Origin: Helichrysum umbraculigerum
Taxonomy: Eukaryota > Streptophyta > Magnoliopsida > Asterales > Asteraceae
NCBI GenBank assembly: GCA_949592205.1
Contig: CATIUR010000003.1
Coordinates: 19,306,501-19,370,500 of the forward strand
Length of the DNA: 64,000 nt
Reading direction: 5' to 3'
The translations under genes were made by a program, and so were the position numbers. Positions 46,359 through 57,360 of the stretch are shown here, piece after piece (position 1 is the stretch's first letter; each line of letters starts with the position of its first letter). The notes below the pieces were generated by a model. That model was not told the DNA's origin. It saw only the letters and a list, made by a program, of their open reading frames with translations, and did not search any database.

Positions 46359-48174
46359 GAAGCCCCTACGCTTCATTTTAACACACTCTCATATTCGCAC
46401 TCATATACATACTCTCTCACTTTTCCATTTCCACTTTCTCACTCTAGAAATTCTCTTATATTTTATAGTCTAGGATTATTGTAATTAATCTATGGATTGA
46501 CATAGAGGCTAGAATGAACATTAGGGATTTGGAGATTTATCTTTGTACGTGTGAACGAGTTGTCAATCATAATAATACGCTGCTACGCATTTATTTCCGG
46601 GTGATATCTAAACCTTTATCATACTTGCTTTATTTCATATTTTAACCATGCGTTATTGCCTGGTATGTGATATATTTGTTGCCATGAATTGCGAGTAGTC
46701 TATTATTGTGATTGTTGATAATGTAGATAATTATAAGTAAGGATGACATTATATAATTAGTGTACGACAATTGTAAAGTGATATGACGGCCCCTATTCGA
46801 CTGTTTATCTGATATAGTACTGGAAACGCTTCAAGCGGAGTACAAATGTATGGAAGTCAATAAACAACCGAAGGTAGTTATATCACTGGAATCAGCTCTG
46901 GTTTAACAGTTGGAATTCCGAAAGAATAATACAACTTCGCAACTAACTGGTATATCCTACGAAAGTCAATACACAATAAAATGATGTTCGTAAAACACGT
47001 TCAGATAAAATAGGAATTAGTAAACCTTGTAATGTTAAGACTTTACGAACTTGAGTTTAATTTATGGAGTACCCTTTCTGGTTATCCACGTGACTGCAAC
47101 CTAGTAATTAGGACCTGACCAACCTTAATTATGGTAAGTAGTTATATGTGCCCATGACATGCAATAAGTAAGACACACTGAAACCACTCGTTGTATATAT
47201 TAGGTTTACATTTCTGCTTTGCTTTACATGTAATTAGATAGAGTGTCACTTTCACTGTCAATTACTCTTGACCGCATGTTGGATGTAAGAAGCCGTGAAC
47301 TTACTATGTAAAGTACACTATCTATTACTGAAAGGCATGGTCTGCATATGAAACATGTTTTAACAAACTGCGAATAATCCGGGGATGTATAACTGTTTGA
47401 AAAGGAGAAACTTAAGTCGTAAGTCGAAGTAACTAGAGCTTAAATGAATGAAGATAAGGCTTCGGAATAAGAGTAAAGTCGTAATGACCTAGAATCCTTA
47501 AAATACCAAGTCTTACAAAATCGGCAGTCTAAACATACGAAGTTATTAATTTATGTGCTAATTGAGTAGTAAACTATTTTAGGAGCTAAGAAAGGTCGGA
47601 CCTATGAGACGATACGCTACTGATTCATGCACCTCGGTATAAAACCAAAATAGGTTGCTTATCTTTCAACTAGATAAGTATTGGAAGTTTGCGTATTGCT
47701 CCGATCAGAATCATGATAACCTAGTTCCTAGTGACATGCCAATGGGAATTTGAGTTGGTAGGGTTCTAGAGTTTACACCTAGTAGTTTAACTGCATTATT
47801 AAGTATCACCCCTATTTATTCTGTCATCCTGAAACAATAATTATCAAAGTCTCAGCAATCACTTATTTATATTTATCTGCTTTCCTGTATTTTAATTTCT
47901 TGCAATTTACTTTCCTGCATTTTAATTATTAGTCTTTAGTCTAAAACCCCCCAAACCTACCTACTTTGTCCCATCCTAAATACTTCCCTACCGAAAGCAC
48001 CAGCTTTAATCACCCACACGTTTCGATTCATAGAACGATCTTAGGTCATACTTACCGCTTGCTAACCAGAGTAGGTAGTACGTATAATTTAAGCCCAGCT
48101 ATTTATAAATTTTAAAACCCCTGCTGCGCCCGCATCACCATCAGAAATCAGAACGACCGGTTGCGGGTGCAACA

Positions 48175-48294
48175 ATACGATACTGCATTAAAGCAATACA
48201 AGCAGTTGCGATATTGTGGTAAAGCAATACGACCACTTTCGATATTGCGGTAAAACATTACAAACACTTAAATCTTGTGATTTACATTCACCAT
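48175..48294 (+). repeat. 31-bp hairpin repeats, G2 5' LTR, right of A3
   Basis: Three further units of the array, ending at the C1-type solo LTR. They correspond to 51745-51890 in the 3' LTR. Confidence 0.85.
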
Positions 48295-48742
48295 TGTTGG
48301 TGCATTTTGTGTGTCAGTCAGTTGGTCAAACTATTATAATTGTTAAAGTCAATTAGTCTGCATATGTATAGTGTTCAGTGTGTAAACGAAAAGTAATTAT
48401 ATAGAACATACATAGAGATGCGACGTTGGCTATGTCGTAATGGGCTGGGCCTGAGACGTTGGGCCTAACGTCGCAGGGCCCAATAGGGTCGATATATATA
48501 GTGAGTTAAACCTCAGAATTAGAGTTGGACTGAGTGAGTGTGTATGTGAGCCGTTTTCAGAGTGAGAGAGAAATGAGAACAAGATTGTAAACGAGTTTGT
48601 AATTCGTTGATTGTAAAGCTTTACGATTCAATTGTGAATATATACAAAAAGCTTATAGAAAACGTTTGTGATTGATTGTTTGATTTCCGCGCTTACAATT
48701 GATTAAACGATCCTATCAGATCTTACGTGTTAGGGACTATCA
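48295..48742 (+). repeat. Solo LTR of the C1 family (448 bp)
   Basis: Starts TGTTGGTGCATTTTGTGTGT like the C1 LTRs and ends GGGACTATCA. Perfect target duplication accat (48290-48294 and 48743-48747). The G2 3' LTR has the empty site CATTCACCATATTGCTG near 51884. It differs from the C1 LTRs more than they do from each other, so it is an older insertion or another subfamily. Confidence 0.92.
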
Positions 48743-48748
48743 ACCATA

Positions 48749-48920
48749 TTGCTGTAGAGCAACACAACCATTTAAATCTTGTAATTTACATTTACAATAT
48801 TGCTGTAGAGCAATACCACTAATCAAATCTTGTGATTTACATTTACAGTATTGCTGTAGAGCAATACATCTTTTTAAATCTTGTGATTTACGGTAACAAT
48901 ATTGTGCTCAAACGATACAA
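48749..48920 (+). repeat. 51-bp repeats with two short hairpins, G2 5' LTR
   Basis: Three to four units holding TATTGC-TGTAGA-GCAATA and TAAATC-TTGT-GATTTA, matching 51893-52060. Confidence 0.85.
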
Positions 48921-49279
48921 TTGCTTAAACCTATGAACTCACCAACATTATTGTTGACCTTTTAGCGTGTAATTCTCAGGTTCTCAAACGCAGTAGGATT
49001 TCTTCAGGAAGTCTAGCTAGAGTCGCATGGTTTTCTAAAATGCATTTAAAGGAGATTCCCTCGCATTACTTTTTGTACTTTAGTTATGTAATAGAATCTC
49101 TGTACTATAGATGCGAACTCTAGGGTTTATGTAACTTATTTGTAAATAATTATGTATTTTTGAAATGTATTTTCAAACGACTCATATAGAGGTCGTTCGT
49201 TATGACTTTGTGTAATGATCCATATTAGTCGCGCCCCAAACCGACTTCTGCTACGATTAAATTTGGGGGTGCGACAGAT

Positions 49280-49291
49280 TGGTATTAGAGC
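49280..49291 (+). other. G2 primer binding site
   Basis: TGGTATTAGAGC, the initiator-Met site with one C-to-T change against G1. Confidence 0.8.
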
Positions 49292-49596
49292 TAAAGGTTA
49301 TAGTGAACTAGGTTGCATTAGTAGGCCTAGACTATAACTGTTAAGTTAGTATTCCTTATTAGGTATGAGTGATTCAGTTCATCATTCGAAATTAATTTAA
49401 CATAGTTTGATCAACTATGTACAATTAAAGGAGAAGTGATGCAAGGTCTGAAATGGTTATGGTGAACGGGAATGCATTAGTGAACTTGGACTACGATAGG
49501 AACGAGACCAAACTTATACGTGCAATACTTATTAGGCTATTATATGTAATATGTATATAAATAGGCCTCACTCGCTAACATCACCCAACATAGAAA

Positions 49597-49880
49597 ATGA
49601 GACTCAACCCTCACTTGCTACCGTCTGCCCATTCACCCACGTATGTCGGATAACGACACTGCTGACGAGGAACCAATGGAGCTAGAACTAACTCATCACC
49701 TAGAACCGATACACCCACTTCCTCTGTTTCACCGGCGCGAAATTCTTTCGACCATTTTCAGCACACGAATGGGAAGCACGAACATCACGTTTGCACAGGA
49801 GAACTACCAGGACATCCTGAGCTAGCCCTTATCCCATACCGGCAACCACTACTACCACGGCTAGACCAGCACCAAGATTA
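49597..49880 (+). pseudogene. Remnant of a pre-gag ORF in G2
   Basis: ATG codons at 49597 and 49643 open short frames; the second runs 60 codons. The stretch GAGCTAGCCCTTATCCCATAC (near 49819) lines up with GAGTTAGCCCTTACCACAC of the G1 pre-gag ORF (near 4150). The coiled-coil part seen in G1 is not present; about 280 bp of noncoding sequence follows to gag. The relation to G1 is by eye and weak outside that stretch. Confidence 0.35.
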
Positions 49881-50162
49881 GTTTAGTATTCGATAAGTAA
49901 CCTACTGAAGCGGGATGCGTTCGTCTAGTTAATTTTGTAAAACCTTCGTCTTTCGTCCGAATGTAACAACGCCCGGCATGTCTTTGCAAACCTCGAACCC
50001 TGTAATCTATAAATCTTGCGCCTTGATTGGTTATCAACCTTATTACCTTGCATTATTAATCGTTGTGTGTGATGCCGTATATTACCTCTTTTTATACACC
50101 TGCGATAATCTTTATCTTTGTACAAAGGGTCTTATATATCTTTTCCTTTCTTTTAAAGAAAC

Positions 50163-51344
50163 ATGCCGCTGCAAAGACAGACCTTTAGCCAAGCTGAAAT
50201 TGCGCAACTCATTGCCCAAAGAGTTGTTGATGCAATGACCGCATACAAAGTAGAAAGAATTAGAGATTCTCGAACACAAAGAAGAGGTAGCAATGATGAA
50301 TCGACTCCAAAAGTTGTTACAAAGCCATGTACCTACAAAGACTTCATGAACTGCTAACCACTAAGCTTCCGAGGTACTGAAGGAGCCATTGGTCTAATAT
50401 GATGGTTTGAAAAGATGGAATCGGTATTCCGTATCTGCAACTGCACCGAGGAGTGCAAAGTTAAGTACTCCACTTGCACACTTTTGGATGGTGTACTGAC
50501 CTGGTGGAACACCTACGCTCAAACTGTGGGAATAGACGCTGCATATCAATTTCCATGGGAAGACTTGAAACAGATGATGAGGGACGAATACTGTCCCATG
50601 GAGGAACTACAGCAGCTGGAAGTAGAATTTTGGAATCTTACTGTTAAGGGAAACGACATCGCTGGATACACCACTCGCTTTCATGAATTGGCACTCCTTT
50701 GCCCAATGATGGTGGACCTCGAGTACAAAAGGATCGAGAGATACATCTGGGGACTCCCAGAAAAGATTCATGGAATGGTGACTTCCTCCAACCTCGGTAC
50801 TATACAGAGTGCCGTTCACATGGCCCATAGTTTAATGGCACAGGTGGCCAGGCGTGAATCACCTGCGGAAAAGAAAACTGGAGCCGGAGTTGGAGACAAC
50901 AAAAGGAAATGGGATGGAAATTCTAGCAATAACCAGGGTCAACAACTTGTGAAAGGGCCAGAAACTGTCAAGGCCTATGTTTCCGGAGTAGGGGAAAAAC
51001 AAGGTTATGAGGGAAGCAAATCTTATTGTTCCAAGTGTAATCGTCATCACGAAGGTTCCTATGGTGTAACTTGTGAGAGATGCCAGCGATTTGGACACCA
51101 AGCTAAGGACTGCAGGGTTCCTGCAAATCCAGATGCGCAAAGAACATGTTTCAAATGTCGCAACCCTGGACATTATAAGAGAGATTATCCAAAGCTGAAA
51201 GCCAGAACTAGTAACCAAAACAACAACGCTCGTAGCAGAGCCTGTATGATCAACACCGGGGAAGCCGGACAGGACCCTAACGATGATATGGGTACGTTCT
51301 TTCTCGAAAATTTAACTATTACAATCTTATTTAACACTAAATGA
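50163..51344 (+). pseudogene. G2 gag, decayed and truncated
   Basis: ATG at 50163; the frame passes stops at 50355 (TAA) and 50400 (TGA) and ends at TGA 51342-51344. It aligns with G1 gag throughout: TFSQAE start, the W-W-N-T core, the E-Y-C-P region and the knuckle region. The first knuckle is intact (CERCQRFGHQAKDC, near 51078). The second has Tyr (51186-51188) for its last Cys. It stops just as the protease motif LFDTGA would begin, at a deletion junction, so protease, RT, RNase H and integrase are all absent. Confidence 0.88.
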
Positions 51345-51496
51345 GTGTACTTAAGGGTTGTATTGAATACAATTACAGAAAACGCTTAATATTTGTTTAT
51401 AACTAGTGTGCTAGATTTAGGCACTAGCAAGTTTCACAAACGTACTTCCGGTTAAGTTTTGAACGCATGAACTTATAACAATAGTAAAAACAGATA

Positions 51497-51868
51497 CGAT
51501 ATTGCGGTAAAGCAATACAACCAATTACGATATTGTGGTAAAGTAATACAATCGATTACGATATTGCGGTAAAGCAATACAAACAATTACGATATTGCGG
51601 TAAAGTAATACAAAACGATTACGATATTGCGGTAAAGCAATACAAACGGATACGATATTGCGGTAACGCAATACAAACGGATACGATATTACGGTGAAGC
51701 AATACAAACGGATACGATATTGCGGTGAATCAATACAAAAGGATACGATATTGCGGTAAAGCAATACAAGCGGTTGCGATATTGTGGTAAAGCAATACGA
51801 CCACTTTCGATATTGCGGTAAAGCAATACAGTAAATTACGATATTGCGGTAAAACAATACAAACACTT
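51497..51868 (+). repeat. Twelve-copy 31-bp hairpin repeat array, G2 3' LTR
   Basis: Units start near 51497, 51528, 51559, 51590, 51622, 51653, 51684, 51715, 51746, 51777, 51808 and 51839. Each contains TATTGC, a 6-base loop such as GGTAAA, and GCAATA. The minus strand is open in more than one frame, giving false ORFs. Confidence 0.92.
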
Positions 51869-51892
51869 AAATCTTGTGATTTACATTCACCA

Positions 51893-52060
51893 TATTGCTG
51901 TAGAGCAACACAACCATTTAAATCTTGTGATTTACATTTACAATATTGCTGTAGAGCAATACCACTAATCAAATCTTGTGATTTACATTTACAGTATTGC
52001 TGTAGAGCAATACATCTATTTAAATCTTGTGATTTATAGTAACAATATTGTGCTCAAACG
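51893..52060 (+). repeat. 51-bp repeats with two hairpins, G2 3' LTR
   Basis: Units near 51893, 51944 and 51995, each with TATTGC-TGTAGA-GCAATA and a TAAATC-TTGT-GATTTA stem. They use the same TATTGC/GCAATA stem as the 31-bp array. Confidence 0.88.
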
Positions 52061-52798
52061 ATACAATTGCTTAAACCTATGAACTCACCAACATTATTGT
52101 TGACCTTTTAGCGTGTAATTCTCAGGTTCCCGGACGCAGTAGGATTTCTTCATGAAGTCTAGCTAGAGTCGCATGGTTTTCTAAACTGCATTTAAAGGAC
52201 ATTCCCTCGCATTACTTCTTGTACTTTAGTTATGTAATAGAATCTCTCTACTATAGATGCGAACTCTAGGGTTTATGTAACTGATTTGTAAACAATTATG
52301 TATTTTTGAAATGTATTTTCAAACGACTCATATAGAGGTCGTTCGTTATGACTTTGTGTGATGATCCGAATTAGTCGAGCCCCGAACCGACTTCCGCTGC
52401 GATTAAATTTGGGGGTGCGACACATTAATATTGTATACTCTCAACTTTCATACATTCTATTGTACGAGGTGAACCTTCTAAAAACTCTATTGTATGCTCA
52501 CAACTTTCGTACCCCATATTGTATGAGATGAAGTTCGCTAACAGAGTTTTTAAAATGTCTAATTTAATTATATCATATTACTTAGAATTTTTAGAAAGTT
52601 CACCTCGTACAATTAATGATATAAAAGTTGGGAACATACAAGAGAGTTTTTAAGAAGTTCACCTCATATAACAGAGGGTATGAAAGTTGAGCGCATACAA
52701 TAGTAATGCGTGTAAAGTTGAGCGCATAACCCAACAGTAATTCTATCTAAAAATGTCTTGAATTTAAAAGTTAACTATAAATATAGAAAGATATGTCT

Positions 52799-52800
<2 letters not shown>

Positions 52801-52852
<52 letters not shown>
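52801..52852. repeat. (TA)n microsatellite
   Basis: About 26 TA units, then TAATATAATATAATA. Confidence 0.95.
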
Positions 52853-52857
<5 letters not shown>

Positions 52858-54663
52858 ATATAATATTAGCCTTATTATGATGTGATGTAAATTTTAAAGA
52901 CATTACAAGTACCAATTTGATCAAAATGCATTTTGATACTCTCAACTTGTTTAATCAGGTTTCTTACAACCCTGGACATAAATAAAGTCATGTTTAGAAA
53001 ACAAATTAAGACATAAAATTCATTATTATTATTATCATCATTATCAAATGGTTTTATGTCTTGATATTGATAATGATAATAATAATGATAATGACTTTTC
53101 TGTTTTAATTTGTTTTATAAATAGAATTGTTTTTTTCTTTGTGGCATTTTATATTTTATTAGGTATACATAACAATCTTTTAAAGTGCTTATGTATTCAA
53201 ATTATACAAATTCATTTTTCTTTTTATATATTAGTTATCGAGATTGAGATAATAAGAAGCTAGATTACTAAAAGTGTTTTTATATAGCAAAGATGAGAGA
53301 CATATTTTGAGGATTGTTGGCTAAAACCATTTGTAATATTCTTAAGTTGCTAAGATTTTCTTTATCTCATATATTTATTTAAATTAATAGGCTATGCAAA
53401 TTAACTTAAGATTTATGAATATAAGTTTTTTAATATAATTGAAAAATAACTTTAAGAAAGCTTAATTGTGATGATGTATCAAGATAAAGGAAGACTATGA
53501 AAGTTGTTTTTTTTATATACATAGTAAGATAAGATAATATACGATGTGATATAATCATATTGTTTTGAGGTCAGAGGGGCATACCTCTTAGAGAAGATAT
53601 GATAGGCAGACAATCTCAGCTCATGATTTTTTTTATCTACGGCTCAGATTTACTTCATCTTAACATCACCGCATCTTAAAAGTGCTGCATTTTAACATTA
53701 CTACATTTTAGTCTTACAATTTTGTCCTAAGATACAACTATTTTGTCTGCTTCTCCTTTCACGTATGCACCCTCAACCTTGTTTTGATAATAGGGACAAA
53801 CAAATATTAACAACTCTCTGCTACCTAAACCAACGTCCAATATATAATTATTCCGAGCTCGTATAGTACCTAAACCCTCGCCCAATACCTAATAAAACCC
53901 ACGTCCAAATGTCCAGTATATAATATATTCCTGATACCTAAACCCACGCCCAATATATAATAAATTCATCTACAGGGAAGCCATCTAGACTTTTTTTATT
54001 TGAAAAAACAAGCAGACCCATTGCTTGTTGGGCCGTCTCCATATAGAAAACCCAATAAGCAAAAACCATAAAATCATTCTGTATCATAACATAATCGAAG
54101 AATGTCCAAAGATACATCAATCCGGCCTAACAAATTTTTTATTTGATCCATGTAACTATGTAATTAAATACGGGTTAAAGTTAGCTATCTATAACGAATT
54201 TACACTTTTATACCGAATTATGTAACGTACTTATTTTATTTATGTACGTAATTTATTAATTTTTTTTTACCTATTACATTTTTAAAAACTGACATGTCAA
54301 TGACAAATAATTTTATTACTATTTAGGTGGAATTTTAATGAAATGCCACACAATAATAAACATATTACATACCTCAACACAAAAATTAAAAGTTCATTAT
54401 CTACATTAATAATAACATGAGTATTTTTTTTACCTAACTTGGTAAAAAAATATAACTTTATCCATAGCTTTAACCTTTAGTTACTGAAAAGTGAAAACAC
54501 TTGAAGTTTCATGAGATAAACTAATCCAGAATTCAAAGAGATACACATGATGATTTAATTATTTAATTTTCAATCTATGCGATAAGCCGATAATTTAACT
54601 TCTAAATTTCATTTGTTGCCATGATTAGCTCAAATAAGAAACAAAATGATCATAAGAACGTCT
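52853..54663. other. Noncoding region downstream of the P450 gene
   Basis: AT-rich, no supported gene. ACCTAAACC-(C/A)ACGYCCAATA-type repeats occur at about 53823, 53869 and 53936. The 3' end of the P450 transcript is expected in the right part, but no clear polyadenylation signal decides its place. Confidence 0.55.
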
Positions 54664-56296
54664 TCAATTTATTGGTGTGGTACGAGGAGTGGCCACAAGT
54701 AGTAAAGGCGACTTCCTATGGGTTGTAAGCCCGGTGATCTCACTCATATCCAATTCTTCCACTCCTTTTCCATCTGGCAATGACAAATCATATTTATATA
54801 CTAAATTTGCTATAGCGAGCTCATTAACCGCTATAGCAAATTGAATACCTGGACACCCTCTTCGGCCAGAACCAAACGGAATCAACTCATAATGAAACCC
54901 TTTATAGTCAATTGAACTGTTCAAAAACCTCTCCGGTTTAAACTCCTGTGAATCTTCCCATAGTGAAGGATCCCTTCCTAGCGCCCACGCGTTGATAACC
55001 ACTCGTGTGCCTGCTGCAATGTCATATCCCATTAGTTTGACATCTTGAGTGGATTCTCGTTGAACAAGTAGTGGGAGTGGAATATGGAAGCGAAGGGTCT
55101 CTTTGATGACGGCTTTTAGGTACTTCATTTTGTCTAAATCCTCCTCCGTAATCATGGATCTTCCGTCTGCTACTTTTGTTACTTCTTCTTGTAGTTTTTT
55201 CATTACATGCGGATGTTTTACTAGCTCGCTGATTGCCCACTCTATATTTGTGGATGTAGTATCAGTTCCCGCAGCGAAAATGTCCTAATTCAACAATGCA
55301 AAATATCACAAGGATGTAATTTGAACTATAAACGAAACAAAACTGTGTACAGAAAATTTGCTAAAATTAAAATGATGTGTATTACTGTATATGTCTTACC
55401 AGGATGACAGCTTTAATTGTTTCATTGTCTACAACAAAGCCCCCTGTTTTATCTCTTTGAATATCAAGCAATATGTCTACCAAATCTTGGTCTTCATCAC
55501 TTCCACCGCCAACTTCCGTCCATGTTTTCTTATTCGTATGCTCATCAAGAACACCCTCAAGAAGCTCATCAAATTCTCTAGCAACGTCATCTGTCATTCT
55601 TTGCAAACCATTCAGACGATCCACCCATGACAACCATGGAATATAACTCCCAACACTAAGAACGCCCAAAATATCCATTAAATTTTCTAACAAGTTTTTA
55701 AACTTTAACCCACGATACGTCTTACCCAAGGCCACCCTACAAACTACACTATTTGTAAGTGAAACGAACAACTCGCTTAAATTAACTAAAGAACCACAAT
55801 TTTCTCCAATCTTATCAATCATAATAGCCATCTCTTCTCCCCTTACTTTTCGAAAAGATCTAACTCGTTTGTTACTTAGAAGTTGGAGCACTGCAATGCT
55901 CTTCACTTGCCTCCAATGTTCTCCATAGGGACAAAATGCTATGTCCTTTGAGCCATACAAGATTGTGTTGGGGATTTTCATTATGGGTCTATTGCAAAAG
56001 GCTAAATCGTGGGTTTTCAAGATTTTTTGAGCTACTTCAACAGAGGAGGCTACAAGCATTGGCACGCTACCAAGATGAATTAGCATGAGCGGACCATGTT
56101 TCTTGGCCATCTCCATTAGAGACCGGTGGGGGCTCGATCCTAGTTGGTGAAGGTTACCAATGAATGGAAGCTTCTGCGGAGATGGTGGTAAGTTTTTTTT
56201 CTTTCGAAAATTAGACAGAATTCTTGTTAAGAATATGGAAATCATGAAAATGGAAAAGAAGAAAACAAGGAAGGATTGTTGTATGGAGGCCATCAT
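54664..56296 (-). CDS. Cytochrome P450, CYP71A-like, two exons, 505 aa
   Basis: Exon 1 is 56296-55400 (299 codons) and exon 2 is 55284-54664 (206 codons plus stop); the 115-nt intron has GT-AG ends in phase 0. An N-terminal membrane anchor (residues 8-25) and basic RKKK precede the proline hinge LPPSP (36-40). The I-helix oxygen-binding motif AGTDTT is at 304-309, ExxR (ETLR) at 361-364, PERF at 416-419 and the haem motif FGSGRRGCPG with its Cys at 443. All are intact and length is normal, so a working ER monooxygenase is likely. CYP71A members oxidise terpenoids and other specialised metabolites; the substrate cannot be read from sequence. After ExxR, the usual L-H-P-P reads F-H-I-P. The protein could also belong to a neighbouring CYP71 subfamily. 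Confidence 0.92.
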
Positions 56297-56341
56297 TGCT
56301 AGCTAGAACGTTTCCTTAATTCACTTATTGAATGAAGATTG

Positions 56342-56350
56342 TTTATATAA
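56342..56350 (-). promoter_or_regulatory. TATA box of the P450 gene
   Basis: TTATATAAA on the minus strand, about 46-54 bases upstream of the ATG, leaving room for a short 5' leader. Confidence 0.55.
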
Positions 56351-56541
56351 TACTCCGATATATACTTGTTATACGCATGTGTATGCTTTCATCATGTTAT
56401 CTTAGTTTCTATCATTAACTTGTACGGAGTATATGATAAGATCACTACTAAATCAGAAAATTGGTATTAAATAGAAATAGACATGTGCATTTGGTAGGCT
56501 GTCGTGATGTTACCTAAAAAAATTAGTTACTATTATTATAT

Positions 56542-56895
56542 GGGTTAATAATGATTTAATCTATAAAGTTTCATTTTTTTTTCGTTTTAACCACTCGAGT
56601 TTTTTCCTCATGATTTAATCCTTCAAGTTTGCATTGACTTATTGGTTTTACCCTTCAAAGGGCTAAATCGTTAAATTTTTGAAAGTTAGATGATTAAACT
56701 AGAAAAACTTAAAAATGCAAAATCATTATAAAGGATAAACTTTAGGGATTAAACCATCAAATTTTTAAAGTAAAAGAAACTTAAAAGGTTAAATCACAAA
56801 ATTTTGAAACTTTAAGGATTAAATCATGTGAAAAACCTTGAGTGATTAAAACGAACAAAAAAGTGAAACTTTGATAATTAAACCATCATTAACCC
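56542..56895. mobile_element. M2: MITE with long inverted ends, Mutator-like
   Basis: Starts GGGTTAATAATG and ends CATTAACCC. The inverted ends match for about 80 bp (GTTTAAT, AAAGTTTCA, CGTTTTAA, CATGATTTAATCC). Flanked by ttattatat (56533-56541) and ttattataa (56896-56904), 8 of 9 equal, as for Mutator-like elements. It is 354 bp, noncoding, and lies 246 bp upstream of the P450 ATG. Confidence 0.85.
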
Positions 56896-56989
56896 TTATT
56901 ATAATATTATGAGTTCTATTATGCTATAAATGAGGATAGACATGTTAAAAGACATTCAATAAACTTTAACCTTTCTAAAGTGTCAGTTT

Positions 56990-57360
56990 AATCTTTCTTT
57001 AGTTTTTTTTGGAAACGGCAAATATATATTAGATAAACCTCAAACTTAGCAAGTAGCTAAGATGAAGCGATATGAGATACAAAGTGAGATACAATAACAA
57101 AATGTTAAGAAATAGAAATAGAAAATGGGGAACAATTCCAACATGCCAACGACATAGAAGACATGCTTATGTTTTTGATCCATGAGAACGTGGTAGCTAT
57201 AATCTCCTTCGCCAATGCCAATGAAGACCGGAAACGATTGTTGAAGATTAGATCGTTTCTAGCCTTCCAAATGACCCATATTAATCCATATATGATTGAC
57301 ATGAATATCTTCCTCTTTTTTAAACAAGAGTTCCAATTTGCACCATATTCCATTAAATAA
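56990..57360 (-). pseudogene. LINE 3' end, 5'-truncated
   Basis: A minus frame of 82 codons (57353-57105) has W-V-I-W-K-A-R-N-D-L-I-F-N, typical of the C-terminal end of plant L1-type LINE ORF2 proteins, downstream of reverse transcriptase. About 95 bp of 3' sequence follows, ending TTTGCCGTTTCC and an A8 run (plus strand T8 at about 57003-57010). No reverse transcriptase core is present, so it is a dead 5'-truncated copy. No target duplication was found by eye. Confidence 0.65.

Larger units (their letters stand above)
45619..48174 (+). repeat. A3: solo Athila-like LTR in G2 5' LTR
   Basis: Starts TGATATCGCGTAAAAAGTCA and ends CGGGTGCAACA, like the A1 and A2 LTRs. Flanks are atact (45614-45618) and atacg (48175-48179). 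The intact G2 3' LTR reads GGATACGATATTGCGG at this place, so the target was atacg and the left copy has one change. TATA box at 46351-46358. No internal region, hence a solo LTR left by LTR recombination. Confidence 0.85.
42664..49276 (+). repeat. G2 5' LTR with two inserted solo LTRs
   Basis: LTR sequence 42664-45618, 48175-48294 and 48743-49276. A3 and a C1-type solo LTR occupy the gaps. Without them the LTR is about 3.6 kb. Small open frames inside are not supported as genes. Confidence 0.88.
42664..52422 (+). mobile_element. G2: second Tekay-like chromovirus, internally deleted
   Basis: Flanked by catta (42659-42663 and 52423-52427). LTRs start TGTGACA and end GGGGTGCGACA. Keeps a 5' LTR, a primer site and gag. 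Protease through integrase and the first about 2.7 kb of the 3' LTR are missing. Gag and leader are clearly related to G1, while the LTRs are largely different apart from their ends and a shared repeat motif. Confidence 0.9.
51347..52422 (+). repeat. G2 3' LTR, 5'-truncated
   Basis: GTACTTAAGGGT (51347-51358) equals the LTR start region at 42675-42686. Sequence then jumps to the part matching 45335 onward and continues to the LTR end. It has neither A3 nor the C1-type solo LTR. Confidence 0.85.
42629..52738. mobile_element. M1: fold-back MITE, split by G2
   Basis: Left tip 42629-42663 and the remainder 52428-52738 join across G2 (one catta removed) into about 346 bp. The reverse complement of the right end (GGTTATGCGCTCAACTTTAC) matches the left tip (CATTATGCGTTCAACTTTAC). 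The match continues through GTATAC/GTATGC, AACTTTCATAC, AGGTGAAC and CTAAAAACTCT. Arms are about 150 bp each and nearly meet in the middle. Each arm itself contains two tandem versions of an about 60-bp unit. No ORF. The superfamily and its own target duplication are not clear. Confidence 0.8.

Noticed and set aside
51495..51900. Regularly spaced 31-bp repeats resembling a CRISPR array, and a 113-aa minus-strand ORF over them
   Set aside because: The repeats are contiguous tandem units without unique spacers, lie in a plant LTR, and are open on the minus strand in more than one frame. The ORF is a by-product.
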